From Candidatus Latescibacterota bacterium (GTDB taxonomy: Bacteria; JAAXHH01), in contig JAJEHX010000010.1 of assembly GCA_022823465.1 (NCBI GenBank), positions 38,891-102,890 of the forward strand: a stretch of 64,000 bases of DNA, given 5' to 3'. The notes beneath the pieces are model-generated. The model saw only the letters and a list, made by a program, of their open reading frames with translations, searched no databases and was not told where the DNA came from. Shown in pieces: positions 16,596-26,069 of this stretch (the first letter of the stretch is position 1; the number at the start of each line of letters is the position of its first letter). A program made the translations under genes and the position numbers.

Positions 16596-17275
16596 TTATC
16601 TGATTCCTCCCTTACTACTTTCATTACAACCCATACAGCTAAATCGAATCGATCTGGCGAGCATCCCAAAGAGTAGGAATGATTGATAAATGACTCTTCC
16701 AGTGATTCATACTTTCCCATTGACGATACCGACTTAAGTGGGGATTCCACATAACCGACCCAACTCAGATAAGTTAGAACATGTGTGTCCAATACCGCAA
16801 TGGATTTGGTAAAACCTATGTTTCGTAGGAATAAGCTAGACTGCTTAGGTCCTAATCCAGCTACCTCAGTTGCTAATAGGCGTCTTGCACTTCGAACATC
16901 ATTGGTATTGCGTAGATACTCCTTAATAGACCCTTTTGTTTTATATATGTGTTCTGCTGCCATCCTAATCTGATTGGCTTTACCGCGGACAAAAGGATAT
17001 CCTGTAGAAAGAGCCGCGACTGTTTTTTGTTCAAGTTCATTAAACTCCGAGTCACTACGTGGACTTGAGAGCAAGTTTAGATCATACATTCTTTCTACAG
17101 CAGCAAATACAGTTTCAATTCTCACTCGACTTCCAAGAATACAGTAAACAAGTTCGCTCCATAGGTCGTCTTCACTGATATCGTTCCATGGAACGGGCGG
17201 AATCCTATCCAGGATATGATACACATCTTTGATCGCATATTCGATAGCTGGAAGAGAATAGCTTTTCTTGGGCAC
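16586..17275 (-). CDS. OGG-like HhH-GPD DNA N-glycosylase/lyase
   Basis: A 229-residue helix-hairpin-helix glycosylase related to OGG2/AGOG-type 8-oxoguanine DNA glycosylases. The motif VAGLGPKQSSLFLRNIGF (about 140) carries the hairpin with the catalytic Lys, and IAVLDTHVLTYL (about 160) supplies the catalytic Asp. Both are intact, so base excision with lyase activity is expected, possibly on a deazaguanine or other altered base. It starts at a GTG that follows the TGT-like stop by one base (TAG-C-GTG), so the two are coupled. OGG-like, QueC-like and TGT-like genes together are the ancillary set of type IV CBASS. Confidence 0.8.
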   Translation of the reverse strand: MPKKSYSLPAIEYAIKDVYHILDRIPPVPWNDISEDDLWSELVYCILGSRVRIETVFAAVERMYDLNLLSSPRSDSEFNELEQKTVAALSTGYPFVRGKANQIRMAAEHIYKTKGSIKEYLRNTNDVRSARRLLATEVAGLGPKQSSLFLRNIGFTKSIAVLDTHVLTYLSWVGYVESPLKSVSSMGKYESLEESFINHSYSLGCSPDRFDLAVWVVMKVVREESDKWG

Positions 17276-17276
17276 G

Positions 17277-18347
17277 CTATTTTAGCCCTTCACAGGCTTC
17301 AAGTAATAGATCTACATGTTCTTTAGATGCGTATTGTTCCATCAATGATACAGGATCTCCATCGTGTATTGCCAGATGAAGATCTGCCATAAATCCACGA
17401 TAGAATTCTAGATTGTGTGCCAATACTGACTGCAAATAGGGAAGTACGGGACATCGGCCCCACTCTGTCTGATGCCGAACTAAGTCCCACTGCTGGAAAT
17501 GAAACAATCTCCCTGATTGATGATCAACAACTGTCTGACACCACTCAAGACCATCGAAGCTATCTGCGCCAGCCAAAGCGTAGGCAATAATCGAAAGCGG
17601 ATTACCTGTGCCGAGCAGATGAAGAGGGCAATATACCCCCAATGTATCAAGCGCCTCGCGTATTTTCTTTACCGTCCGGGTCCGCTCGACAATGCCGTCT
17701 CCTAGCTCACGTTCCGGGACGGCCAAGAGTAGTGGATAAAGTTGCTCCGCTGTCATGCGGGCGGCTTCCGGAAATAGTGCTGAGGCTCCATGGACTATCG
17801 GAGCCACGGTACCTAGGGCGTGTTGCTGATCTCGCATGACATCGGCTACAACTTCTGCTGCAATAGAATCTGGCGTACATGACGGCCGACGGTTATCATA
17901 ACAGAAACAGAGTTGGTATTCGCTAACACCAGCAACCTCGTGGAATCTATCGACAAGCCAGGTTTCGTCATTAAGCCAATAACCTTCGTAATTTCCGCTG
18001 TCCATGAGGATTACAGAGCCACTTTTTCTGCATTCGTTTAATGCGGTATCCATGCATACGCGCTGATCGGCGGTACAGTTAGCGATGTCATAGGCGGATA
18101 CTAAGAAGAGCGGGTGACCCAACGCGTTGAGTAGTTGTACATAGTCAACAGGATGCAGGTTTGTTTTGACGCTGGAGACTGATGGGAAAAAGCAGGGTAT
18201 CGGAATGTTTGTCTGCGTGACGTAAATCTCGCGGCTTCGGCCTACCGTCATGTTAGATTTCCCAGTGGCGCTACCAGATCCAACGCTATTAGTAAGTGTA
18301 TAACGTGAATCTTTGATAGCAATGAAGTGAACGACAGAATCTACCAC
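17277..18347 (-). CDS. TGT/DpdA-like guanine transglycosylase (Cap10-like)
   Basis: A 356-residue TIM-barrel transglycosylase. The block VILMDSGNYEGYW (about 131) matches the canonical DSGGFQ active-site loop with its general-base Asp. The block HLLGTGNPLSIIAYALAGADSFDGLEW (about 242-268) matches YLMGVG...GVDMFD with the nucleophile Asp, and AHNLEFYRGFMADL matches the HNLYFYLxLM terminus. The zinc-binding CxCxxC of tRNA-guanine transglycosylases is missing, so it probably does not act as a normal tRNA enzyme. DpdA (DNA) and Cap10 (type IV CBASS) are better comparisons. The start is GTG at 18347; no good ribosome-binding site is seen, so the exact start is uncertain. Confidence 0.78.
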   Translation of the reverse strand: MVDSVVHFIAIKDSRYTLTNSVGSGSATGKSNMTVGRSREIYVTQTNIPIPCFFPSVSSVKTNLHPVDYVQLLNALGHPLFLVSAYDIANCTADQRVCMDTALNECRKSGSVILMDSGNYEGYWLNDETWLVDRFHEVAGVSEYQLCFCYDNRRPSCTPDSIAAEVVADVMRDQQHALGTVAPIVHGASALFPEAARMTAEQLYPLLLAVPERELGDGIVERTRTVKKIREALDTLGVYCPLHLLGTGNPLSIIAYALAGADSFDGLEWCQTVVDHQSGRLFHFQQWDLVRHQTEWGRCPVLPYLQSVLAHNLEFYRGFMADLHLAIHDGDPVSLMEQYASKEHVDLLLEACEGLK

Positions 18348-18381
18348 ACCATGGTGACCAATAGTTAATCGGGTTAGGTCG

Positions 18382-19311
18382 TCAGACTACTTCTCGACGT
18401 GCGCACCACATGGTATGTTCGCGAGAAATAGTTTCCTCGACCTGTTCCACAAGTGTGAGAAGGTCGTTCTCTGTTGTAACATTTGAGAATATCGCTTCCT
18501 GATCCCCTAGTTCTTGAGCAGCAAGTGAGTAGGACTGTGCTAACTCTCCGTAGCGCTTCATCTTGCTCCACGCGATAGCTGAAGCAGCACAGGTCATTAG
18601 CACTGGTACGATGTTTACAGGTAAGCTCTTGGAAGCAGCCCAGATGATCGCGAGGACTACAGCGAGAACCTGTAGTATTGTCACCGTAACGAACCAACAA
18701 TCTTCTTTTCCAGCATTGAATCTGGAGTTTTCTGAATACCAGTTTTTTTGGTCGCGTAATCGTGCTTTTAGATACAGGTCCCGCCTTTCGTCCAACGATT
18801 TCTCACGTATTTTATTCATAAAACTGGGAACGACCTGAGCATTTGCATTTAAGCTTTGGGCCAAGTCTTTTGAACTTGAAGGTCTCGCGTCTCGTATTCG
18901 TTGAAGTTGCTTAACAAAAGACTGGTTAGCATTACTGTCATCCATGAACGGCGTAGCCTTCATAATATACCGCCACGTAGCCGTCTTTGTGGACTCAGCA
19001 ATGGCACGGCAGTCAAACCATACCCTGTCGTACCGACGTACACGAGATACCAAATTTAGAATGACACCAATTACAAGAATGATCGCCAAGACAATGTAAA
19101 TCCACCTGTCAGATACATCGGGAACTATCGTCGCAAGCGCAGCACCAAAACTACCTAAGATAAGACAGGCGATATGAAACTTCTGACAACAGAGATAACG
19201 TTGTTGCGCTGAAAGTGAAGCTTGATTGGCGTTCTGGTAAAGAGCTGGAAAGTGCTCGTCCTGAATAGTGGTTGAAACCAGGGGGTTTTGATCTCGCATA
19301 GTATTGACCAT
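18382..19311 (-). CDS. SLATT/DUF4231 four-helix membrane protein (putative effector)
   Basis: About 309 residues with four transmembrane helices in two pairs: FHIACLILGSFGAALATIVP and WIYIVLAIILVIGVILNLV in the first half, CWFVTVTILQVLAVVLAIIWAA and LPVNIVPVLMTCAASAIAW in the second, each pair followed by a long helix. This is the SLATT (DUF4231) architecture predicted to act as a pore-forming effector in nucleotide-dependent immune systems. It is the first gene of the operon, 34 nt ahead of the TGT-like gene. I use ATG 19311; a TTG at 19323 and an ATG at 19299 are alternatives and no strong Shine-Dalgarno decides. The 126-bp gap upstream should hold the operon promoter, but I see no convincing one. 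Confidence 0.75.
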   Translation of the reverse strand: MVNTMRDQNPLVSTTIQDEHFPALYQNANQASLSAQQRYLCCQKFHIACLILGSFGAALATIVPDVSDRWIYIVLAIILVIGVILNLVSRVRRYDRVWFDCRAIAESTKTATWRYIMKATPFMDDSNANQSFVKQLQRIRDARPSSSKDLAQSLNANAQVVPSFMNKIREKSLDERRDLYLKARLRDQKNWYSENSRFNAGKEDCWFVTVTILQVLAVVLAIIWAASKSLPVNIVPVLMTCAASAIAWSKMKRYGELAQSYSLAAQELGDQEAIFSNVTTENDLLTLVEQVEETISREHTMWCARREVV

Positions 19312-19437
19312 CGACAGACTCAAAGTCTAATGTTCTGTAAAAAAACTGATTACTCAAAACTGACTTTTACATTCGTATGTCTAAGCTGGGTCGCCTATCC
19401 GCACGCAGCGGGTAAATAGAATTTCATCATACGTTGG

Positions 19438-22026
19438 TCATACGACGTCCTGAGAGGGGCGCTTATTGAATTCTTCGCGCCATGCCTTCAGCGACTCCAA
19501 GTCCTCGCGCAGTTCTTTCTCATCAGGCAGAAAGATCGGCGCTTCCTGCGACTGACTGTGCTCGTAGCACGAATACTTGGTCATCAGATCATCTATCAAC
19601 CTGCAATCTTCTCGATTGATACTTACAAGTGGTTTAAGTCTATTGTCGGTTGTGACGCTTCTTCGGTGGCGCCGTACGATTTGATTCAGGAGGTCATCTT
19701 CGACTGTTCGCTCCAGAAGTTTTCGAAAATCAGTGCAAATCGCTTGTGCTTGGATCCGGTAGGCACCGGCGCCATCAGTTTTGCCGGCCTTCTTCGCCTT
19801 GTCAAGGCGTGCCAATAGGATATTGTTGCCCGTCTTGGTGTTGACATTCCAGACAGCATCATCCGCTGGGTGGCCTGCGGTCCCGAAAAACGATTCAATA
19901 CAGCGTTGTTGAAGATTTGTTCTCTTCCATTCTTCGCCAATCTTCTTTGCGACCTCCTCCATCGCACCATAAAGAGAAAGCCGGTGCGTGAACACAAGGA
20001 CCTGACGATTCTGCGCCATTTGCGCAAGACGAGTCGCCACCTGCCACTCGAAGTCTTGATCCAGCGACGAGATCGGATCGTCGAAAATGAATGGTGCCGC
20101 GTGGGGCTTCTCTGCCACATCGGCTAAAAAAGCCGCGAGAGAGACGACGCGACGCTCTCCGTCGCTCAGAATCTTCTCGGGTGCGTTCTCTGTTGTCAGT
20201 TTGACTCCCTTCAGGCGAAGCCCATGGAGTGCTTGCCCTTTTATTGTTTGGGTTTTGATTAGCTCGACCTTGATTCGCGATGCACCCAGAAACTTGAGTT
20301 CCTGGTTGAAACGATCCACGTACGCCTGTGTGATTACCTTCTCGGCGACACGATTAGCCTCAAGGGATATATTGCGTGAGTTCGCTAATTTCTCCCATTT
20401 TTCATACTTTCGTATAATCTTTAGACGAGCAATCTCGCGGTGGATTGCAGTAGCTTGCTGTGCTGTCCAGCGCAGAGCCTCCAGATTCAGCTTTTCTTGA
20501 ATTGCCCTTTCCCGATCGAAGTTCTTCGTATCCTCATCATTTTGCAGTGCGTCGTGCTCCAACGATTCGGCACGGCATGCTATTTGGGTCAAAAGCTCAT
20601 CTGGTGCCTTTATAGCGACAGCTTCTGCATCTGCCTCGTCATTTAGGAGATCATTGCGGGTCTTGCCCAATTTGGACCAAAAGGCTCCGATTTTCTCGGT
20701 CCAATCCTCCTCGGTCAATCCGGCAGCCTGACACTTTGTGCGGATTTCCTCGTCATTCCATTGTGTAGGCAGGCTCTCCAGCAATCCACTATACGCTTTT
20801 TCAGCCGACTTGGCTTCAGTCTCTACTGTACTTTGGACAAAAGCTTCAAATTCCTGCAATCGATGCTGTGCTTCTTGAGCCAATTCCTGATGACACAAAA
20901 TGCACCGTGCACCGTTCTCTGTAACAGGATACTCCCGTCCTGGATACGCCGTTTGCGAATATATGCGTGCGGCCTCCCATAGAGCGTTCCACGTTCCGGT
21001 CCCGATGCCATCCAGTTCGGCACTACCCAATTTAGCGGCATCGGTAGCAATCTTGCGTTTGTGATGTGCATTCCTACGGGCATTCCGAAGAGATTCCACC
21101 TGTTGCGGTCCTACAGCGACTGCGGCGTTTTTTAACTGCACTCCGAGTTGGTCGAGTTGGCTCTTTGTTTTACGCTTTAAATGCGCGAGCTTTGCCGGGT
21201 CGTCCGCAGTTAGACGTTCAGTCAGTTTCTTGAGTTCTTCTTCTTTATCCTGGTCCCATTGTGTTAGACGCAGGATTTCTTGCTCGTCGAGATCGTGTCT
21301 CAATACAGCATACACTTTACCAGCTTTAGTAGTCCGATATTCTGGTGGCAAATTGGGGAGTGTGCTGACCAGACGATTCCGTTCGTCTTGAAGTCTCGCT
21401 TTCACTTGGTCGCACACAGTTGCCAACGCCTCGAACAAAGTGACGGTCGGTGGCGTGTAGGAGATTGCTTTCTCTTGGCTGATATAAAAGGTGGCAGCAT
21501 CAGCGTCGAATACATCTACGGCTTGGAGGTCCTGTATCGGAGTGTCGTTTGCCAGCCATGTAGTCAATTGCTCGCTTCCCGCCAAACGGTAGCGAAACTG
21601 ACATTGTTGCTTTTCAGGTCGAAATTCGAACACGTTGGCCTTGAGCTCTGTCGCTCGGGGTTTCCCACACGCTCGCTTGAGGATGCGAACGTAACCAGTT
21701 TTTCCAGAGCCATTGGGGCCATAGATTACAGAAAGATTTCCAGCTCCGAACTTGAGAGGACTTTGCGGACATAGATTCTCAATGCCGCAGATGTCTCCGA
21801 TTTCCAAGAGGTGTACCTCGGTCGAAGATGCAGAGGTAGTTCCAATACCTTCGAATGTGCGGTGAGTGGTCACCTTTTGTCCGGATGTGGTCTTGAGACG
21901 CTCGGTGATGGCCTGGATGTCGCAATCCTCCAAGCTGCTCGAAGCGAGCAGCTTCTCGACCGCTTCCTGAAGCCAATCCTGTTGTTGGTGAAGCCAGGCA
22001 CGAATCTCTTGTTCAATGTCAGACAT
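19438..22026 (-). CDS. PrrC/RloC-like AAA_13 ATPase with zinc hook
   Basis: An 862-residue ABC/SMC-type ATPase: Walker A IYGPNGSGKTGYV (about 104), long coiled coils broken near residue 380 by a Rad50-like hook ARCILCHQEL (C-x2-C), then signature LSDGERRVVSLAAF and Walker B FIFDDPISSLD. This is the layout of RloC, a DNA-damage-sensing anticodon nuclease linked to type I R-M loci. The C-terminal domain contains FRKLLERTVED and, further on, two candidate histidines (IVRRHRR, SCYEHSQ) that could complete an Arg-Glu-His RNase site, but I cannot prove this. It overlaps hsdS by 8 nt and so belongs to the hsdMS transcription unit. Confidence 0.75.
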   Translation of the reverse strand: MSDIEQEIRAWLHQQQDWLQEAVEKLLASSSLEDCDIQAITERLKTTSGQKVTTHRTFEGIGTTSASSTEVHLLEIGDICGIENLCPQSPLKFGAGNLSVIYGPNGSGKTGYVRILKRACGKPRATELKANVFEFRPEKQQCQFRYRLAGSEQLTTWLANDTPIQDLQAVDVFDADAATFYISQEKAISYTPPTVTLFEALATVCDQVKARLQDERNRLVSTLPNLPPEYRTTKAGKVYAVLRHDLDEQEILRLTQWDQDKEEELKKLTERLTADDPAKLAHLKRKTKSQLDQLGVQLKNAAVAVGPQQVESLRNARRNAHHKRKIATDAAKLGSAELDGIGTGTWNALWEAARIYSQTAYPGREYPVTENGARCILCHQELAQEAQHRLQEFEAFVQSTVETEAKSAEKAYSGLLESLPTQWNDEEIRTKCQAAGLTEEDWTEKIGAFWSKLGKTRNDLLNDEADAEAVAIKAPDELLTQIACRAESLEHDALQNDEDTKNFDRERAIQEKLNLEALRWTAQQATAIHREIARLKIIRKYEKWEKLANSRNISLEANRVAEKVITQAYVDRFNQELKFLGASRIKVELIKTQTIKGQALHGLRLKGVKLTTENAPEKILSDGERRVVSLAAFLADVAEKPHAAPFIFDDPISSLDQDFEWQVATRLAQMAQNRQVLVFTHRLSLYGAMEEVAKKIGEEWKRTNLQQRCIESFFGTAGHPADDAVWNVNTKTGNNILLARLDKAKKAGKTDGAGAYRIQAQAICTDFRKLLERTVEDDLLNQIVRRHRRSVTTDNRLKPLVSINREDCRLIDDLMTKYSCYEHSQSQEAPIFLPDEKELREDLESLKAWREEFNKRPSQDVV

Positions 22027-23422
22027 TTGCAGCCCTCTCTGATTCGACCAATCGTACCCGGCCGGTGAGAAGCTGCTGGATCATGCCTTGTTTGATGGCA
22101 CGCATCTTGTATCGGCGATGTTCCAGCGCGGTGATCTCGTCGTCCATATCGGAGAGTATGGCGGCGATTGCATGCTGTTCCGTATGAGTAGGAATACGTA
22201 ATGAAAGTGATGCCACATCAGACTTACTGATTTCAAGAAAAGTTGAACCGATGGCCCGCTCTATCAGTTGCGGTTTAAGTGTCAAAAGTAGGTAATATAG
22301 AAACTCGTTCGACACATCGGTTTTACAGACGAGCGATTTGAAGCCTTGATTGGTGCATACTGGTGATACAGCGATTTTAATCTCCCCAATGGTTGCACGG
22401 CTGCACAGGAGAAGGGAGCCGGCAGGGAGCAGTCGTGCTGAGCAACTTACCAGCCCCTCTTCGGTGACACTCCGTTCTGTCGCGCGAAGGTACTTCCCAG
22501 GCATAGCTGTGATGTCGGTCGGCGTGCACCACGGAATCCGTCCGTTCCAATAAGCACTTACCTGAGTATTTGGCGTTGCTCCACTATATATCTCTGCGAT
22601 ATCTCCAAGTGTTGTTGTCTCCCACGCCCCGCTAAATCCCGGCAATCGTGTCATGCCAATGAGGAGTTGCTGCATGGCGGCCCGCTTGATGGCCTGTTTC
22701 TTGGCAATCAGGGTCTCCAACGCTGCGTGCAATCCATCTACGTCCGACAAAGCCTCGGCAATGTCGCGTTGTTCGGTTTCAGGTGGAACCGGTGCCGAAT
22801 AGCGTGTGACTTGAGGGGCTGTTAATTGAGGCACTCCTGTGCTTTCGATTGCAAATTGGACTCCATGATTGATGTAACTGGAGAAATACCTGGCATCCAT
22901 CCTGATCTTTGGCTTCAACACAAGTAGCCTGCCAATCGCGACGAATGGCGTATCTCTATAAAACGCTACTCCCAAGGTGCCTCTCGCTGTGATAGTGATA
23001 GACCCCGTTCGGTTTTCTGCGTAGTCAGAGAATCCATAGAGACCTTCTTGCGAAAGACCGTTCGCAAATATGGGATATGGGTGACTATCGCTCTGTACGT
23101 CGCTGGATCTAGTTGAGTCAAAGTCGCCGCCAGCTGTTGACTCAAACAGGTCACCAATTTTCATTACATCCCAATCAGACGGTATCACCCCCACCTCAGT
23201 TCGCTTGTAACCTGCCGGTACCTCCGACCTGTCTGCTGGAGTACCGTACGACGGTGCAGATACAGTCTGCGGGTGCGCAAAGGAAGGCAATGCGAGATCT
23301 CCTTCACCCAGGGCGTTAATCATTGTCTCTTGTCTCGTGTTCATAACATTCGCCTTGTCTCGAGAGACAGAAACGCGGCTCCGATAGTTGAGCAGGGGAA
23401 ACCCCATTTTTTGCTCTGCCAT
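22019..23422 (-). CDS. hsdS: Type I restriction enzyme, S (specificity) subunit
   Basis: HsdS with two target-recognition domains, each followed by a conserved coiled-coil spacer: PPETEQRDIAEALSDVDGLH...RAAMQQLLIGMTRLPGF in the middle and PTHTEQHAIAAILSDMDDEI...QQLLTGRVRL at the end. The recognition domains begin at IPSDWDVMKIGDLF and GAWETTTLGDIAEIYSG. The sequence before the first domain (about 75 residues) is longer than usual. I start at ATG 23422 (MAEQKMGF), preceded by GGTGGA at 6 nt; the frame could open 32 codons earlier at a TTG just after hsdM. It defines the DNA site methylated and restricted by HsdMSR. Confidence 0.9.
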   Translation of the reverse strand: MAEQKMGFPLLNYRSRVSVSRDKANVMNTRQETMINALGEGDLALPSFAHPQTVSAPSYGTPADRSEVPAGYKRTEVGVIPSDWDVMKIGDLFESTAGGDFDSTRSSDVQSDSHPYPIFANGLSQEGLYGFSDYAENRTGSITITARGTLGVAFYRDTPFVAIGRLLVLKPKIRMDARYFSSYINHGVQFAIESTGVPQLTAPQVTRYSAPVPPETEQRDIAEALSDVDGLHAALETLIAKKQAIKRAAMQQLLIGMTRLPGFSGAWETTTLGDIAEIYSGATPNTQVSAYWNGRIPWCTPTDITAMPGKYLRATERSVTEEGLVSCSARLLPAGSLLLCSRATIGEIKIAVSPVCTNQGFKSLVCKTDVSNEFLYYLLLTLKPQLIERAIGSTFLEISKSDVASLSLRIPTHTEQHAIAAILSDMDDEITALEHRRYKMRAIKQGMIQQLLTGRVRLVESERAANV

Positions 23423-23527
23423 CACTGTTCCACCAATGTATAGGCCTTCAGATTGCCAACAAATGGTCGGTGATTCTATCGTGTTTTTTTCTGGATATAC
23501 AGAAAGCCAACAGTACAAAGACCTCTC

Positions 23528-26062
23528 TCATAATGACAGCCCCATCCGCTTCAAGTGCCCCTCGACCTTTGCGCCAAACGCCTCCACTTCCCGATCTAAC
23601 TCCGGTAACGGACAGGAGTAGCGTTCTTCCAGATCTGTCACGCGCATAGTAAGTTGCCGTATCACCCCTTGCACCTCATCCTCGACGGCGGTACGCATGC
23701 TCGCAAACCACTTGTCCTCGATCACAAGCGTCTTTATCTCACTATCGGTGAGGGTGGCGTACTTCTGGATCACCGATATAAGTAGGGTGTCCCGGGTCTG
23801 CTTGCACATGTCCTTTCGGATCTTCTCAACTTTCATGAGCTGGAGATAGTCGTAAAGAATATCCAGCTCTTTGAATAGTCCTTCTTCGTCTTGGATGTTC
23901 TTGGTCCAATCATGAACGCCAAAGGTCGTTTTCTTGATGGACATTGCCTGATTGTGCTCCGGCGTTCCTTCGTAACAAGTCTTTAGAATGGCTTCCTTTA
24001 ACTCAATGACGCGCTTCTGAAGATTACCTTTGGCGATACCACTCTTCCCTTCAAGACCGTTGAGAGCGCCCTCATCGGCACCATGCTCCTCTTCGAATTC
24101 CTCCTTGCGTTCCGCCAATTCAGTAACTTCCGTCTCAAGTCGCTCCAGTTCCTGCTGTTCATTCTTAAAAAAATTCTCAATTACCAAAGAATGCGGGACA
24201 AGTTCACCAACATACTTGGTATTCTTCTGGCCCTTCTTGATAGTGAACTCCGGCGTTTCCTTGTCATGGGAGGAGCGAAGGTTGCGCCCTACGTGCCAGC
24301 CTTCCCCGGCGATGAGATAAACATCGTCCTGCATCGTCTTGTCCCAATAGTCCATCAACCGCTGGTACACGTCATACGGGTCGAGCAGCGGCAGGCCAGC
24401 GAAACGCGTCAGCAGATCCTCTGCAAGAGTACTAATGAGGTTCCTAGGGTTGGCATCTGGACCAATTCCTTTCAATGCCGGCTCGTGTGCCTTGCACCAA
24501 TCGCCAAAAATTGCTACGACACGGGCTTCGTACGATTTGAACTCCTCGTGATAGCGAATGGCTGCCTGTGCATGTCCGACATCGACGCGACTCTCGCTGT
24601 ATCCCACGCGGCCGTTACCGATGAATAAGGTCCGGCGCAACGACGGGAAGACCTCCCAGTAGACGTTGAGCGCATCGATATCACGATCGGGAATACCACC
24701 GTGCAAGTGGGCGTCGAGGTCGTGCAGATCCTCTAGCTCGCTGGAATCGATATACCGGGGGATGTTGAGGCTATAGTTATTGGCTGTGCTTGCGATCTCG
24801 GCGGTCGGTACCAGGCGAGAATAACGCGGCAAATCGGTCTGCTGGTTGAACACGTCGACGATCCGGTGAATGTCCTGAGCACGGAGGCGGTTCTTGTTGG
24901 CATCCTTGCGAAAGCCCTTGCTTGCGTCGATCATGAAGATGCCGCTACGGGTGAGGGCATTCTCCTTATCGAGCACCAGGATGCAGGCGGGGATACCGGT
25001 ACCGTAGAACAGGTTGGACGGCAAACCGATGATACCCTTGATGAACCCTCTTTGGATGAGATTCCTGCGGATGTCTGCTTCCCTGTTGCCCCGGAACAGT
25101 ACGCCGTGCGGCAGTATGATCGCGCCTTTGCCCCGGCTATTGAGCGACTTAATGAGGTGAAGAAGGAATGCGTAGTCGCCGTTTCTGGCAGGTGGGATGC
25201 CGTAGTCGAAACGTCCAAACTCGTCATTAGCCGGATCAAGGCCGTTGGACCAGGCTTTGTCGGAGAAGGGTGGGTTGGCTACTGCGAAGTCGAATGTCTT
25301 GAGACCGTGTCGGTCCGTGAAGCACGGAACAGCCAGCGTGTTTTCACGTCTGATGTCTGCCGTTGGATGATCGTGCAGTATCAGGTTCATTCGTGCAAGC
25401 GACCATGTGGCGATGTCCTTCTCCTGCCCATAGATTGTAATGCCAATGGGCGCTTCGTCAGCAGCTTTGAGGAGCAGTGATCCGGAACCACAGGTCGGGT
25501 CGTAGATGGTCTGATCCTGACGTGTGTCCGGACCGATACCGACCACTTTCGCCATGACTCGTGAAACTTCCGCTGGTGTGTAGAACTGTCCCTTGCTCTT
25601 ACCGGATTCCGTGGCGAAATGCATCATGAGATACTCATATGCGTCGCCTAACAGGTCATCACCTTCCGCACGGTTGGAACCGAGATCGAGATCACTAAAA
25701 ATGCCCACCAACTTTGACAGCCGATCCTGCATTTCTTTACCAGCACCGAGTTTCCTATCGTCGTTGAAGTCCACCTGTTCAATGACATCTTCGAGTTTAT
25801 TTGCTTCGGCCAGTTTCGCGATAACTTTATTGATTTTGTCGCCGATCTCTTTATCGCCGACCAGCTTTACGATATCGGCGAAACTTCCGCCATCAGGCAC
25901 TACGATAAGCGTATTCGGGTCTTTAGCCGCCTTGTCTGAGACATACTTCATGAACAGCAGCGTCAGGACGTAATCCTTGTACTGGGAAGCGTCCATTCCG
26001 CCACGCAATTCATCGCAACTTTGCCACAGCGAGGAGTATAGCTGAGATTTCTTCAGGGCCAT
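23528..26062 (-). CDS. hsdM: Type I restriction enzyme, M (adenine methyltransferase) subunit
   Basis: An 844-residue HsdM. The helical N-domain (LYSSLWQSCDELRGGMDASQ) is followed by the N6-adenine methyltransferase core with the SAM motif DPTCGSGSLLLKA (about 188) and catalytic NPPFSDKAW (about 262). The last 300 residues form an extended, Glu/Lys-rich coiled-coil region not present in the classical 500-residue enzymes but seen in long HsdM variants. It methylates host DNA at the HsdS site. It lies 7 nt downstream of the small island-end protein and 105 nt before the chosen hsdS start. Confidence 0.95.
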   Translation of the reverse strand: MALKKSQLYSSLWQSCDELRGGMDASQYKDYVLTLLFMKYVSDKAAKDPNTLIVVPDGGSFADIVKLVGDKEIGDKINKVIAKLAEANKLEDVIEQVDFNDDRKLGAGKEMQDRLSKLVGIFSDLDLGSNRAEGDDLLGDAYEYLMMHFATESGKSKGQFYTPAEVSRVMAKVVGIGPDTRQDQTIYDPTCGSGSLLLKAADEAPIGITIYGQEKDIATWSLARMNLILHDHPTADIRRENTLAVPCFTDRHGLKTFDFAVANPPFSDKAWSNGLDPANDEFGRFDYGIPPARNGDYAFLLHLIKSLNSRGKGAIILPHGVLFRGNREADIRRNLIQRGFIKGIIGLPSNLFYGTGIPACILVLDKENALTRSGIFMIDASKGFRKDANKNRLRAQDIHRIVDVFNQQTDLPRYSRLVPTAEIASTANNYSLNIPRYIDSSELEDLHDLDAHLHGGIPDRDIDALNVYWEVFPSLRRTLFIGNGRVGYSESRVDVGHAQAAIRYHEEFKSYEARVVAIFGDWCKAHEPALKGIGPDANPRNLISTLAEDLLTRFAGLPLLDPYDVYQRLMDYWDKTMQDDVYLIAGEGWHVGRNLRSSHDKETPEFTIKKGQKNTKYVGELVPHSLVIENFFKNEQQELERLETEVTELAERKEEFEEEHGADEGALNGLEGKSGIAKGNLQKRVIELKEAILKTCYEGTPEHNQAMSIKKTTFGVHDWTKNIQDEEGLFKELDILYDYLQLMKVEKIRKDMCKQTRDTLLISVIQKYATLTDSEIKTLVIEDKWFASMRTAVEDEVQGVIRQLTMRVTDLEERYSCPLPELDREVEAFGAKVEGHLKRMGLSL

Positions 26063-26069
26063 TGGTCAA

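Noticed and set aside
15499..19311. Complete type IV CBASS or Thoeris system
   Set aside because: No CD-NTase is present for CBASS, and there is no ThsA-like SIR2/SLOG effector for Thoeris; only the TIR-like half is.
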